Positions 28,616 through 37,649 of a stretch of DNA of 64,000 bases are shown here, piece by piece. This stretch comes from Streptomyces sp. L-9-10. Lineage in GTDB: Bacteria; Actinomycetota; Actinomycetes; Streptomycetales; Streptomycetaceae. The translations under genes and the position numbers were made by a program. The stretch is from NCBI RefSeq assembly GCF_004151105.1, contig NZ_PHRF01000064.1, forward strand, positions 124,001 through 188,000, in the 5' to 3' direction. Below the pieces are notes generated by a model. That model had not been told where the DNA came from. It searched no databases and was given only the letters and a program-made list of their open reading frames with translations. The number at the start of each line of letters is the position of its first letter. Position 1 is the stretch's first letter.

Positions 28616-30691
28616 TCAGCGCGCCGAAGCCGCCAGAGATTCCCGTGCCGCCGCGGCCACCGCGTCCGCGGTGAAGCCGAACTCGCGGAAGAGGACCTTG
28701 CCGTCGGCCGAAGCACCGAAGTGCTCCAGCGAGACGATGCGTCCGGCGTCGCCCACGAAGCGGTGCCAGGTGAGCCCGATACCGGCCTCGACCGCCACCC
28801 GCGCCCTCACGGCGGGCGGCAGAACGCTGTCCTTGTACTCCTGGTCCTGCTCTTCGAACCACTCGACCGACGGCATCGAGACCACCCGGGTCGGGATACC
28901 GGCGGACTGGAGCCGCTCACGCGCCTCGACGGCCAGCTGCACCTCGGAGCCGGTGCCGATCAGCACGACCTGCGGAGCGCCGCCCTCGGCCTCGAACAGG
29001 ACGTAACCGCCCTTGGCCGCGTCGTCGTTGGCCTCGTACGTCGGCACACCCTGGCGGGTCAGCGCCAGACCGTGCGGAGCGCCCTTGTCGTGCCGCTTGA
29101 GGATTTCGCGCCAGGCGATCGCCGTCTCGTTGGCATCGGCGGGGCGGACGATGTTCAGACCCGGGATCGCCCGCAGCGCCGAGAGGTGCTCGACCGGCTG
29201 ATGGGTCGGACCGTCCTCGCCGAGGCCGATCGAGTCATGCGTCCAGACGTAGGTGACCGGCACCCGCATCAGCGCGGCGAGCCGCACGGCCGGGCGCATG
29301 TAGTCGGAGAACACCAGGAAAGTGCCGCCGTAGATACGGGTGTTGCCGTGCAGCGCGATGCCGTTCATGGTCGAACCCATGGCGTGCTCGCGGATGCCGT
29401 AGTGCACCGTGCGGCCGTACGGGTCGGCCTCCGGCAGCGGGTTGCCCACCGGGAGGAACGACGACGTCTTGTCGATGGTGGTGTTGTTCGAACCCGCGAG
29501 GTCGGCGGAGCCGCCCCACAGTTCGGGGATGACCTCGCCGAGCGCCTGGAGCACCTTGCCGGACGCGGCGCGCGTCGCGACGGACTTGCCGGTCTCGAAG
29601 GCGGGGAGCTTCTCCTCCCAGCCCGCGGGCAGTTCGCCGGCCCTGACCCGGTCGAACGTCGCCGCGCGCTCCGGGTTGGCGGTACGCCAGGCGGCGAACG
29701 TCTTCTCCCACTCGGTACGCGCCTCACGGCCGCGGTCGAGCGCCTCACGGGTGTGCGCGAGCACCTCGGTGGAGACGTCGAAGGACTTCTCCGGGTCGAA
29801 GCCGAGCACCTTCTTGGTGGCGGCGACCTCTTCGTCGCCGAGCGCGGAGCCGTGCGCCGCCTCGGTGTTCTGCGCGTGCGGGGCGGGCCACGCGATGATC
29901 GAGCGGGCCGCGATGAACGAGGGACGCTCCGTCTCCGCCCGCGCCGCCTTCAGCGCCTCGTGGAGACCCGCCGGGTCGAGGTCGCCGTTGGGCAGCTGCT
30001 CGACGCGCTGCACATGCCAGCCGTACGCCTCGTACCGCTTGAGGGTGTCCTCGGAGACCGCGGTCTCCGTGTCACCCTCGATGGAGATGTGGTTGTCGTC
30101 CCAGAGCAGGACCAGATTGCCCAGCTTCTGGTGGCCGGCCAGCGAGGACGCCTCGGCCGAGATGCCCTCCTGGAGGCAGCCGTCACCGGCGATCGCCCAG
30201 ATGGTGTGGTCGAACGGGGAGGTGCCGGGCGCGGCGTCCGGGTCGTACAGACCGCGCTCGTAGCGAGCGGCCATCGCCATGCCCACCGCGTTCGCGACAC
30301 CCTGCCCGAGCGGACCCGTGGTGGTCTCCACACCGACGGTGTGTCCGTACTCCGGGTGGCCCGGGGTCTTCGAACCCCAGGTGCGGAAGGACTCCAGGTC
30401 TTCGAGTTCCAGGCCGTATCCGGCCAGGTAGAGCTGGATGTACAGGGTCAGGGACGAGTGGCCCGCCGAGAGGATGAACCGGTCGCGGCCGGTCCACTGC
30501 GCGTCGGCGGGATCGTGCCGCATCACCTTCTGGAAGAGCAGATAGGCGGCGGGGGCCAGGCTCATGGCCGTACCCGGATGGCCGTTGCCGACCTTCTGTA
30601 CGGAATCCATGGCCAGGACGCGGGCGGTGTCGACTGCCCGGCGGTCCGAATCGGTCCACTCGAGGTCTGTGGTGGTCGGCTTGGTGCTCAC
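28616..30691 (-). CDS. tkt: Transketolase
   Basis: Transketolase transfers two-carbon units between sugar phosphates using thiamine diphosphate. The 691-residue product shows [33 protein letters not shown], the cofactor-binding region [15 protein letters not shown]...[13 protein letters not shown], and the second-domain motifs [11 protein letters not shown] and [23 protein letters not shown]. The start is GTG. It heads the minus-strand pentose phosphate operon, with a TAGGCT -10-like box about 70 nt upstream at 30758-30763. Confidence 0.97.
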   Translation of the reverse strand: MSTKPTTTDLEWTDSDRRAVDTARVLAMDSVQKVGNGHPGTAMSLAPAAYLLFQKVMRHDPADAQWTGRDRFILSAGHSSLTLYIQLYLAGYGLELEDLESFRTWGSKTPGHPEYGHTVGVETTTGPLGQGVANAVGMAMAARYERGLYDPDAAPGTSPFDHTIWAIAGDGCLQEGISAEASSLAGHQKLGNLVLLWDDNHISIEGDTETAVSEDTLKRYEAYGWHVQRVEQLPNGDLDPAGLHEALKAARAETERPSFIAARSIIAWPAPHAQNTEAAHGSALGDEEVAATKKVLGFDPEKSFDVSTEVLAHTREALDRGREARTEWEKTFAAWRTANPERAATFDRVRAGELPAGWEEKLPAFETGKSVATRAASGKVLQALGEVIPELWGGSADLAGSNNTTIDKTSSFLPVGNPLPEADPYGRTVHYGIREHAMGSTMNGIALHGNTRIYGGTFLVFSDYMRPAVRLAALMRVPVTYVWTHDSIGLGEDGPTHQPVEHLSALRAIPGLNIVRPADANETAIAWREILKRHDKGAPHGLALTRQGVPTYEANDDAAKGGYVLFEAEGGAPQVVLIGTGSEVQLAVEARERLQSAGIPTRVVSMPSVEWFEEQDQEYKDSVLPPAVRARVAVEAGIGLTWHRFVGDAGRIVSLEHFGASADGKVLFREFGFTADAVAAAARESLAASAR

Positions 30692-31017
30692 CCTGAGTCA
30701 GGGCTCCTCTCCACATGATCGAATCCCGGTGTCTGAGGGCGCACCGGTTCGCTGTCGAGCCTACCCGCAGCAACAGTCATCTTTCCGAGCGTGTTTCCAG
30801 GGTGCGGCGCGGCCGGAGAGTTCGCCTCCCGGCGCCCCGGAGTTCACCTCCAGGCAGGTCGTGAGGACCGTTCCGGGAGGGCTTTCGGCGGTGTTTCGCA
30901 CCATCGACCCCCGCGAAGATCGGCATGAGGGCAACGTCTAGAGTGGCGTGGTACGCGCAAGTCTTTACCGGGGCTTCACGCCCGGAGCTTGCTGGGATTT
31001 CTCTGTCAGGGGTGTGC
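30692..31017. promoter_or_regulatory. Divergent promoter region between tkt and ctaB
   Basis: This 326-nt gap holds no recognisable gene. TAGGCT (30758-30763, minus strand) may be the tkt -10 box and TAGAGT (30939-30944, plus strand) the ctaB -10 box. Neither has a convincing -35 at the right distance, so both are read as -10-driven or activator-dependent. No operator palindrome stood out. Confidence 0.4.
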
Positions 31018-31965
31018 GTGACGGCCGTCGAGTCCCGACCCGCAGGGGTCGCTCTGACTCCGAGCTCGGGCGGCCATCGGCCGTTCGGCGCCCGCGTCAA
31101 GGCATTCGTGTTGCTGACCAAGCCGCGGATCATCGAACTGCTGCTCATCACCACCATTCCGGTGATGTTCCTGGCCGCGCAAGGTGTGCCGAATCTGTGG
31201 CTGGTCGTCACCACCTGTGTCGGAGGCTATCTCTCCGCCGGTGGTGCCAACGCGCTGAACATGTACATCGACCGTGACATCGACGCCCTGATGGACCGTA
31301 CGTCGCAGCGTCCTCTCGTCACCGGCATGGTCTCGCCGCGCGAGGGGCTGGTGTTCGGCCTCACGCTGGCCGTGGTGTCGACCCTCTGGTTCGGACTCCT
31401 GGTCAACTGGCTGTCCGCGGCCCTCGCCCTGGGCGCGCTGCTCTTCTACGTCATCGTCTACACGATGATCCTCAAGCGCCGTACCTCGCAGAACATCGTC
31501 TGGGGCGGTATCGCGGGCTGCATGCCGGTGCTGATCGGCTGGTCGGCGGTGACCAATTCGGTGTCCTGGGCCGCCGTCATCCTCTTCCTCGTCATCTTCT
31601 TCTGGACGCCGCCGCACTACTGGCCGCTCTCCATGAAGGTGAGGGACGACTACGCGCGCGTGGGCGTTCCGATGCTCCCGGTCGTCGCCACCAACCAGGT
31701 CGTGGCCCGCCAGATCGTCCTCTACAGCTGGGTGATGGTCGCGGTCTCGTTGCTGCTCACCCCCCTGGGGTACACCGGCTGGTTCTATACGACGGTCGCG
31801 CTGGTGTCCGGCGGCTACTGGCTCTGGGAGGCGCACGGACTCCAGTCGCGCGCCAAGGCCGGCGAGACGGGCGCCAAGCTCAAGGAGATGCGGCTGTTCC
31901 ACTGGTCCATCACCTATGTGTCGCTGCTCTTCGTGGCCGTGGCCGTGGATCCCTTCCTGCGCTGA
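31018..31965 (+). CDS. ctaB: Protohaem IX farnesyltransferase (haem o synthase)
   Basis: CtaB attaches a farnesyl chain to haem b to give haem o, the precursor of haem a in cytochrome c oxidase. The 315-residue UbiA-family membrane protein has about nine hydrophobic helices. Its catalytic Asp-rich motif is [18 protein letters not shown], and a second conserved segment is [19 protein letters not shown]. The GTG at 31018 is chosen because AGGGG lies 5 nt upstream and it gives the conserved [10 protein letters not shown] start. The next enzyme, CtaA, is encoded 2 kb away. Confidence 0.96.
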   Translation: MTAVESRPAGVALTPSSGGHRPFGARVKAFVLLTKPRIIELLLITTIPVMFLAAQGVPNLWLVVTTCVGGYLSAGGANALNMYIDRDIDALMDRTSQRPLVTGMVSPREGLVFGLTLAVVSTLWFGLLVNWLSAALALGALLFYVIVYTMILKRRTSQNIVWGGIAGCMPVLIGWSAVTNSVSWAAVILFLVIFFWTPPHYWPLSMKVRDDYARVGVPMLPVVATNQVVARQIVLYSWVMVAVSLLLTPLGYTGWFYTTVALVSGGYWLWEAHGLQSRAKAGETGAKLKEMRLFHWSITYVSLLFVAVAVDPFLR

Positions 31966-31997
31966 GGCGCCCCCCGTACCGCACCGACTTGCTCCAC

Positions 31998-32041
31998 CGA
32001 CGGGTGGGGCGCGTGGTCAAGGCCACGCGCCCCACCCGTCG
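31998..32041 (+). terminator. Terminator of ctaB
   Basis: A perfect 19-bp stem (arms 31998-32016 and 32023-32041) with a TCAAGG loop lies about 30 nt after the ctaB stop. The following gene needs its own promoter. Confidence 0.9.
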
Positions 32042-32074
32042 TCGGTTCATCTACCCGTGGGTAGCATCCCGTTC

Positions 32075-32449
32075 ATGGCAGAGACCCAGCAGACAGAGCA
32101 GAGCGACGCGGCCGACGAGAACAGGGCCCTGGCCCGGCGGGAGGCGCGCGACGAGCGCCGGGCCGCCCGGCTGGCGAAGCGGATCGGCGCCTTCGCCAGG
32201 CGGCACGGAGGTGCGGAAGGGCAGCTCGCGTACCTCGGACAGGCCGGTACGCGCATCGTGCTGGTCGGTGAGGACGGCGGCTGGGGCGATCTCGTCGCCC
32301 CCTCGCACGCCATCGCGAGCAGCGCCGCGGAGAAGGCGGGGCTGACGCTGCACGAGTCCTTCGACGGCGAGTTCGCCGCCAAGGTGCGCACGGGGCCGTA
32401 CGAATGGAAGCGGATGGCCGGACTCCAGCTCGGTGGCCGCGAAGCCTGA
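32075..32449 (+). CDS. Conserved hypothetical protein
   Basis: This 124-residue protein has no family I can name with certainty. The N-terminal half is highly charged and probably helical (ENRALARREARDERRAARLAKRIGAFARRHGG). The second half is a compact alpha/beta stretch (QLAYLGQAGTRIVLVGEDGGWGDLVAPSHAIASSAAEKAGLTLHESFDGEFAAKVRTGPYEWKRM). There is no signal peptide or membrane helix. TAGCAT ends 7 nt before the ATG and there is no ribosome-binding site, so the transcript may be leaderless. It lies between ctaB and an amidohydrolase gene; no role can be inferred. Confidence 0.7.
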   Translation: MAETQQTEQSDAADENRALARREARDERRAARLAKRIGAFARRHGGAEGQLAYLGQAGTRIVLVGEDGGWGDLVAPSHAIASSAAEKAGLTLHESFDGEFAAKVRTGPYEWKRMAGLQLGGREA

Positions 32450-32576
32450 GGCGTCGCGAGGCCCGAGCCGTCGCGCCGTCGCGAGGCCAGGGGGGCGCCG
32501 CGGCGTCCGAAAGGCGCCACCCGAGCGCGAGTTACCCGTTAGGACAGTAGGAGTACGGTCCACGACGGGAAACCCG

Positions 32577-33695
32577 ATGATCGAAACAGCGTCCCTCGTG
32601 GACCAGTACTGCCACGGCGTACTCCGCACGGAACTGGGCCTCGCCACCTTCGAGGCCCAGCTCGGCGGAACGGCGCGCGCTCCCGCGTCCGGCACCACGT
32701 TCTTCGACACCCAGACCGGGTTCGCCGTCCGGCGCTGGTGCCCGCCGCTGCTCGGTCTGGAGCCGCACTGCCCGCCCGCCCGCTACCTCGCCCGCCGCCG
32801 GGAGCTCGGCGTACTCGAAACCGGACGCCGGCTGCTGCGCGCCACCGGGATCTCCACCTATCTGGTGGACACCGGACTGCCCGGCGATCTGACCGGGCCC
32901 GCCGAGATCGCCGCGACGGGCGCGGCCGAGGCGCGGGAGATCGTCCGGCTGGAACCGCTGGCCGAACGGGTCGCCGATGTCGCGGGAGGAGCGGGCACCT
33001 TCCTGGCCGGTCTCGCCGAATCCGTGCACGCGGCGGCGGACTCCGCCGTCGCCTTCAGCTCCGTCGCCGGGGCCAGAACGGGGCTCGCCGCCTCGCCCGA
33101 GCCGCCGGGGCCGGGGGAGGTGCGGGGCGCGGCGGGCCGCTGGCTGGCCGGGCGCCGGGCCGGGGGCCCGCTCACCGATCCCGTACTGCTGCGGCATCTG
33201 CTCTGGATCGCGGTCGGCTCGGGACTGCCGCTGCAACTGCACGCGGGCGGCGCCACCGACACGTATCCGCGGGACGGCCACGCCGACCCGGGGGCGCTCA
33301 CCGGCTTCGCGGCGGCCACGGCCGGGCTCGGCACCGATCTCGTCCTGCTCAACGGCTATCCGTACCACCGGCACGCGGCCCATCTGACGAGCGTCTTCCC
33401 GCATGTGTACGCGGATCTGGGCCCCGTACTGGCGCGGACCGGGGCCGGGGCCGCGGCCGTGCTCGCGGAGATCCTGGAGCTGGCGCCGTTCGGCAAGCTG
33501 CTGTTCTCCAGCGGCGCGCGCGGGCTGCCCGAGCTGCACGTGGTGGGTGCGCAGGTGTTCCGGGAGGCGCTGGAACGGGTCCTCGGCGGCTGGGTGGGCG
33601 ACGGCGCGTGGGCGTTACGGGACGCCCAGCGCGTCGCCAGGATGATCGCGGCCGGCAACGCCCACCGGCTCTACGGGCTGCCGGACGCTTCCTGA
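32577..33695 (+). CDS. Amidohydrolase-family protein (FluG N-domain-like)
   Basis: This 372-residue protein resembles the amidohydrolase domain that in some organisms is fused or adjacent to glutamine synthetase-like enzymes. Visible features are QYCHGVLR near the N-terminus, FDTQTGFAVRRWCPPLLGLEPHCPPARYLARR, and the metal-site-like LQLHAGGATDTYPRDGHADPGAL. Further conserved segments are VLLNGYPYHRHAAHLTSVFPHVYADLG and PFGKLLFSSGARGLPELHVVGA. The classical HxH at the first site appears as CHG, so metal use may differ. Substrate unknown; no glutamine synthetase is adjacent. ATG 32577 has only a weak GGGA upstream. Confidence 0.75.
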   Translation: MIETASLVDQYCHGVLRTELGLATFEAQLGGTARAPASGTTFFDTQTGFAVRRWCPPLLGLEPHCPPARYLARRRELGVLETGRRLLRATGISTYLVDTGLPGDLTGPAEIAATGAAEAREIVRLEPLAERVADVAGGAGTFLAGLAESVHAAADSAVAFSSVAGARTGLAASPEPPGPGEVRGAAGRWLAGRRAGGPLTDPVLLRHLLWIAVGSGLPLQLHAGGATDTYPRDGHADPGALTGFAAATAGLGTDLVLLNGYPYHRHAAHLTSVFPHVYADLGPVLARTGAGAAAVLAEILELAPFGKLLFSSGARGLPELHVVGAQVFREALERVLGGWVGDGAWALRDAQRVARMIAAGNAHRLYGLPDAS

Positions 33696-33753
33696 CCGCA
33701 CTCTGTCGCTTCGTGCGCGGATGCGTTCGCGGACGGACGTTTTCCGGTCGTAT

Positions 33754-33823
33754 TTCTCAAGCCGCGCTTCTCAGACCGCGCTTCTCGGACTGTGCTTCTC
33801 AGGCCGCGCTTCTCAGACCGCCG
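33754..33823. repeat. 14-bp tandem repeat, five copies, at the ctaA 3' end
   Basis: Five consecutive 14-bp units of the type TTCTCAGACCGCGC begin at 33754, 33768, 33782, 33796 and 33810. They differ by one to four bases. The last unit runs into the stop and final codons of ctaA, which is read on the other strand. The 117-nt gap between the convergent amidohydrolase and ctaA genes otherwise holds nothing visible. Confidence 0.8.
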
Positions 33824-34781
33824 AGAGCGTCGGGTCCGACTGCGCGGGGATCTCCGTCGCCACCCGGGGCCGCTCGCGCAGGCTCATCGCCAGCCGCAGG
33901 ACGGCGATCCACACCAGACAGGACCCCAACATATGGGCGCCGACCAGGACTTCGGGGAGGTCGGTGAAGAACTGCACATAGCCGATGCCGCCTTGCGCCA
34001 GCAGCACGAGCAGCAGCTCGCGGGCGCGCGCCCGGGTGTCGGCGGGGGCGTCCACCACCCGCAGCACCAGCCACATCGCCACCGCAAGCGCGCAGACGAT
34101 CCAGGCGAACACCGCGTGCACATGGGCGGTGGTGGCCCAGTCGAACGGCATCCGGGGCACATCGCTGCTGTCACCGGCGTGCGGGCCCGAGCCCGTCACC
34201 GCCGTACCCGCCGCGATCAGCACGACCGCGGCGCCCACCAGCGCCCAGGACAGCTTGCGCACCGGGCGCGGGACGCGCGGCCGGGGGGCGCCGTCGCCCT
34301 CGCGGGTGCGCAGCCAGGTCAGCGTGGTGACGGTGAGCAGGGTGCTGGCGAGGAAGAAGTGCCCGGCGACGGTCCACGGGTTGAGGTCCATCCACACCGT
34401 GATCCCGCCGATCACGGCGTTGCCCATCACGATCCAGAACTGCGACCAGGCGAGCCGGGTCAGCCCGCGCCGCCGCGGCTTGGTGGAGCGCGCCGCGATG
34501 ATCGCCCAGCCGACCGCCGCGCACAGCACATAGGTCAGCATGCGGTTGCCGAACTCGATCGCGCCGTGCACCCCTTGCTCGGGGGTGGCGAAGAGGCTGT
34601 CGTCCGTGCACTTCGGCCAGGTGTCGCAGCCGAGGCCGGAACCGGTCAGCCGGACAGCGCCGCCGGTGACGACGATGACGACACTCATCACGACGGCGGT
34701 GAGCGCGGCGCGCTGGAGCGTACGGGGCGAAGGCGTCCAGCGCTGAGCGATATACGCGAGGGGGGTCAACACGGCCACCAT
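33813..34781 (-). CDS. ctaA: COX15/CtaA-family haem A synthase
   Basis: CtaA oxidises the C8 methyl group of haem o to give haem a. The 322-residue integral membrane protein has about eight helices. The Glu-bearing motif is GVHGAIEFGNRMLTYVL, the first Cys pair is GLGCDTWPKC, and His ligands are seen in AGHFFLASTLL, AHVHAVFAW and GAHMLGS. The second half repeats the first, as in the family. ATG 34781 is preferred over an in-frame upstream start at 34847 that adds a charged stretch; no clear ribosome-binding site is visible for either. A degenerate tandem repeat overlaps its 3' end. Confidence 0.92.
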   Translation of the reverse strand: MVAVLTPLAYIAQRWTPSPRTLQRAALTAVVMSVVIVVTGGAVRLTGSGLGCDTWPKCTDDSLFATPEQGVHGAIEFGNRMLTYVLCAAVGWAIIAARSTKPRRRGLTRLAWSQFWIVMGNAVIGGITVWMDLNPWTVAGHFFLASTLLTVTTLTWLRTREGDGAPRPRVPRPVRKLSWALVGAAVVLIAAGTAVTGSGPHAGDSSDVPRMPFDWATTAHVHAVFAWIVCALAVAMWLVLRVVDAPADTRARARELLLVLLAQGGIGYVQFFTDLPEVLVGAHMLGSCLVWIAVLRLAMSLRERPRVATEIPAQSDPTLSAV

Positions 34782-34870
34782 CGTAGGACGGAGCTTGTGC
34801 AGCTTTTCACGAGGGGTACGTATGCCGCGTCTCAGCGGTCCGGCCACCCGCTGCCGCCCCGCTCACGGGG

Positions 34871-35716
34871 CTACTCCCAGCGGAAGAACGCGCCCGCCGC
34901 GCCGAGACCGAGGGCGGACCAGACCGCGAGAATCCCGAGGTCGCCCCACGGCAGCGCGGCGCCGTGCTGGAGCACCTCGCGCAGCCCGTCGGAGAGTGCC
35001 GATATCGGCAGCAGCCCGAGCACCGAGCGCGCCGCGTCCGGGAACTCGTCCAGCGGCACGATCACCCCGCCACCCACCAGGAGCAGCAGAAAGACCAGGT
35101 TCGCGGCGGCCAGCGTCGCCTCGGCCCTGAGCGTGCCGGCCATCAGCAGCCCGAGCCCGGAGAAGGCGGCCGTGCCCAGTACGAGCAGGGGCAGAACGGC
35201 GAGCGGGCTGCCCTCGGGGGACCAGCCGAGCGCGAACGCGATCACCGTCAGCAGCACGATCTGGAGCACTTCGGTGACCAGCACGGAGAGCGTCTTGGCG
35301 GCCATCAGGGCCCACCGCGGCAGCGGCGACACCGCGAGCCGCTTGAGCACCCCGTACCGCCGCTCGAAACCGGTGGCGATGGCCTGGCCGGTGAAGGCCG
35401 TGGACATCACGGCCAGCGCGAGGACGCCGGGGGCGAGGAAGTCCACCGCTTTGTCCGCGCCGGTGTCGATGATGTCGACCGTCGAGAAGAGCACCAGCAG
35501 CAGCGACGGGATGATCACGGTCAGCAGCAGCTGCTCGCCGTTGCGCAGCAGCAGCTTCGTCTCGAACGCCGTCTGCGCCGCGATCATGCGCACGAGCGGC
35601 GCCGCGCCGGGTGCCGGAGCGTAGGTGCCGGTGCCGGTGCCCGCGCCGCGTGCGCCCGTGCCGCGCGTACCCGCGCCGCTCGTGCCGGTGCCGGTGCCGC
35701 TCGCGCTGGTGGTCAT
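34871..35716 (-). CDS. ABC-2 type transporter permease
   Basis: This 281-residue protein is the membrane subunit of an ABC exporter. It has six predicted helices with the ABC-2 signature region FLAPGVLALAVMSTAFTGQAIATGFERRYGVLKRLAVSPLPRW and the later GVIVPLDEFP. The first 32 residues are a peculiar Gly/Thr/Ser/Ala low-complexity stretch (SGTGTGTSGAGTRGTGARG) encoded by an imperfect DNA repeat at about 35615-35710. The start overlaps the ATPase stop by 4 nt (ATGA). Substrate unknown. Its place between ctaA and sufR is usual in streptomycetes. Confidence 0.88.
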   Translation of the reverse strand: MTTSASGTGTGTSGAGTRGTGARGAGTGTGTYAPAPGAAPLVRMIAAQTAFETKLLLRNGEQLLLTVIIPSLLLVLFSTVDIIDTGADKAVDFLAPGVLALAVMSTAFTGQAIATGFERRYGVLKRLAVSPLPRWALMAAKTLSVLVTEVLQIVLLTVIAFALGWSPEGSPLAVLPLLVLGTAAFSGLGLLMAGTLRAEATLAAANLVFLLLLVGGGVIVPLDEFPDAARSVLGLLPISALSDGLREVLQHGAALPWGDLGILAVWSALGLGAAGAFFRWE

Positions 35717-36696
35717 GAACGCAGCTCCTTGCCGGTCAGTTCGAGGAAGACGTCCTCCAGCGTGTGCCGCTCCACGGAGATCCCGTTCGCCATCACGCCG
35801 TGCTGCGCGCACCAGGAGGCCACCGTGGCGAGCAGTTGCGGATCGACCCCGCCGTTGATCCGGTAGACCCCCGAGGACAGCTCGTCGGCGGCGGTGCCGT
35901 CCGGCAGCGCCTTCAGCAGGGAGCCGAGGTCGAGCCCGGGGCGCCCGGTGAAGCGCAGGGTGTTCTCCGCGCCGCCCCGGCACAGCTCCTCGGGGCTGCC
36001 CTGGGCGATGACCCGGCCCGCGTCGATGATCACCACATCGTCGGCCAGCTCCTCGGCCTCGTCCATGAAGTGCGTGGTCAGCACCACGCCCACGCCGTCG
36101 GAGCGCAGCTCGCGTACGAGATCCCAGGTGGAGCGGCGGGCCTGCGGGTCGAGGCCGGCGGTCGGCTCGTCCAGGAAGACCAGCTCGGGGCGGCCGACGA
36201 CGGCCAGGGCCAGCGCGAGCCGCTGCTGCTGGCCGCCGGAGAGGCGGCGGTAGGTGGTACGTCCGCAGCTGCCGAGGCCGAGCCGTTCGATCAGCGCGTC
36301 CACATCGAGCGGACGGGCGTGCAGCCGGGCCATGTGGCGGAGCATCTCGTCGGCGCGTGCCCCGGAGTACACGCCGCCGGACTGGAGCATCACGCCGATG
36401 CGCGGGCGCAGCCGGGCGGCGTCGGCGACGGGGTCGAGCCCCAGGACGCGCACGGATCCGGCGTCCGGCTCGCGGTATCCCTCGCAGATCTCGACCGTGG
36501 TCGTCTTGCCGGCTCCGTTGGGGCCGAGGACGGCGGTGACCGTACCGGCACCGACCGTGAGATCGAGGCCGTTCACCGCGGTCCTGGCCCCGTAGCGCTT
36601 GACCAGGCCCCGTACCTCGACGACCGGCTCTCGGGAGGTCCGGCCCGCGGCGGAGCCGCTTTCGGGCAGACGGCCACCCGGGAAGTCGCTGTACAT
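35713..36696 (-). CDS. ABC transporter ATP-binding protein
   Basis: This 327-residue ATPase pairs with the ABC-2 permease that follows. It has Walker A LGPNGAGKTTT, signature LSGGQQQRLALA, Walker B LVFLDEPTAGLD and the switch His in LTTHFMDEAEELAD. The C-terminal DUF4162-type region ends TLEDVFLELTGKELR, as in DrrA/CcmA-like exporters of lipophilic compounds. It is transcribed away from sufR; the 209-nt gap carries the suf control sites. Confidence 0.9.
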   Translation of the reverse strand: MYSDFPGGRLPESGSAAGRTSREPVVEVRGLVKRYGARTAVNGLDLTVGAGTVTAVLGPNGAGKTTTVEICEGYREPDAGSVRVLGLDPVADAARLRPRIGVMLQSGGVYSGARADEMLRHMARLHARPLDVDALIERLGLGSCGRTTYRRLSGGQQQRLALALAVVGRPELVFLDEPTAGLDPQARRSTWDLVRELRSDGVGVVLTTHFMDEAEELADDVVIIDAGRVIAQGSPEELCRGGAENTLRFTGRPGLDLGSLLKALPDGTAADELSSGVYRINGGVDPQLLATVASWCAQHGVMANGISVERHTLEDVFLELTGKELRS

Positions 36697-36819
36697 GCCG
36701 GGAAGTCTAGGCAGGCGGACGGGGCCTCAATCCCGCGGGGGTGAAACGGCGATCGCACGCCATTCGGAGCCCCGGCTTCCGGGTGCGCGCGACCGCCGGC
36801 GAACCGAGCCCTCTAGAGA

Positions 36820-36833
36820 TTAGGTAACCCTAA
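36820..36833. promoter_or_regulatory. Iron-box-like palindrome TTAGG-N4-CCTAA
   Basis: TTAGGTAACCCTAA is an inverted repeat with the outer half-sites of the IdeR/DmdR iron box, but is 14 nt rather than 19 nt long. It lies between the divergent ABC exporter and the suf operon. Binding by an iron regulator is a guess from similarity. Confidence 0.3.
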
Positions 36834-36869
36834 GTGATGAAGCGCACCGGAAGCTGTCTTCCGCCTCGG

Positions 36870-36899
36870 TTGTCAGGGCCGGAGGAATTACGCAACAAT
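36870..36899 (+). promoter_or_regulatory. Promoter of the suf operon
   Basis: TTGTCA (36870-36875, five of six matches to TTGACA) and AACAAT (36894-36899) are separated by 18 nt. The -10 box ends 6 nt before the GTG of sufR, so transcription should begin at or next to the start codon, giving a leaderless mRNA. Confidence 0.55.
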
Positions 36900-36906
36900 G
36901 GCGTTG
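36893..36906. promoter_or_regulatory. SufR operator CAAC-N6-GTTG
   Basis: CAAC (36893-36896) and GTTG (36903-36906) are separated by exactly 6 nt. This is the operator described for SufR in cyanobacteria and, as I recall, for the sufR operon of Streptomyces avermitilis. The left half covers the -10 box and the right half ends on the G of the GTG start codon, so bound SufR would block initiation. Confidence 0.75.
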
Positions 36907-37649
36907 TGAAATACGTTGGCGAGGCTTCCCAGGAGGAACTCGCGACCGGCGAGCACTCCACTCGCAACCGGGTCGCGCGGTCCATCCTGGACCACGGCCC
37001 GTCCACCGTCTCCGATCTTGCGGGACGCCTCGGGCTCACGCAGGCGGCCGTCCGCCGTCATCTGGACGCACTGGCGGCCGATTCCGTAGTGGAGCCCCGC
37101 GACCAGCGGATCTACGGCTCGCGAGGGCGCGGCAGGCCCGCCAAGGTGTTCGCCCTGACCGACTGCGGCCGGGACGCCTTCGACCAGTCCTACGACCAGC
37201 TCGCCGCGGACGCCCTGCGCTGGATCGCGGCCGCCGCCGGCGGCGGCGAGCGGGGTGAGGCGGCCGTCGCCGCCTTCGCCCGTGCCCGTATCGCCGGCCA
37301 GTCCGAGGGCTACCGGGAGGCGGTCGAGGCCGCCGAGCCGGATCAGCGGACGGAGGCACTCGCCAAGGCGCTGAGTGCCGACGGGTACGCTGCTACGGCG
37401 CGTAGCGCGCCGAACCGACAGGGCGAGCAGCTCTGCCAGCACCACTGCCCGGTCGCGCACGTCGCCGAGCAGTTCCCCCAGCTGTGCGAGGCGGAGACGG
37501 AATTCTTCTCCCAGCTGCTCGGGACCCATGTGCAGCGGCTGGCCACCATCGCCCATGGCGACGGGGTCTGCACGACCTTCATTCCCCGCGCCACCCCACA
37601 GACCACCCATCACGCTTCTGAAAGCACAGCCGGGAGGAACCCCGCATGA
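36906..37649 (+). CDS. sufR: Fe-S cluster-sensing repressor SufR
   Basis: SufR is a DeoR/ArsR-like winged-helix repressor that binds its operator in the [4Fe-4S] form and releases it when clusters are short, inducing the suf genes. The 247-residue product has the DNA-binding domain at residues 17-85 ([41 protein letters not shown]). The probable cluster ligands are C177-x3-C181-x12-C194, with C222 further on. The GTG at 36906 gives the conserved KYVGEA start. GGAGGA at 36881-36886 is too far away and instead precedes a four-codon frame ATG-GCG-TTG-TGA whose stop overlaps this GTG. The 3' end overlaps sufB by 4 nt. Confidence 0.95.
   Translation: MKYVGEASQEELATGEHSTRNRVARSILDHGPSTVSDLAGRLGLTQAAVRRHLDALAADSVVEPRDQRIYGSRGRGRPAKVFALTDCGRDAFDQSYDQLAADALRWIAAAAGGGERGEAAVAAFARARIAGQSEGYREAVEAAEPDQRTEALAKALSADGYAATARSAPNRQGEQLCQHHCPVAHVAEQFPQLCEAETEFFSQLLGTHVQRLATIAHGDGVCTTFIPRATPQTTHHASESTAGRNPA

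Noticed and set aside
28586-30718. A 710-codon plus-strand frame opposite transketolase.
   Set aside because: Transketolase motifs on the minus strand are complete; this is a mirror frame.
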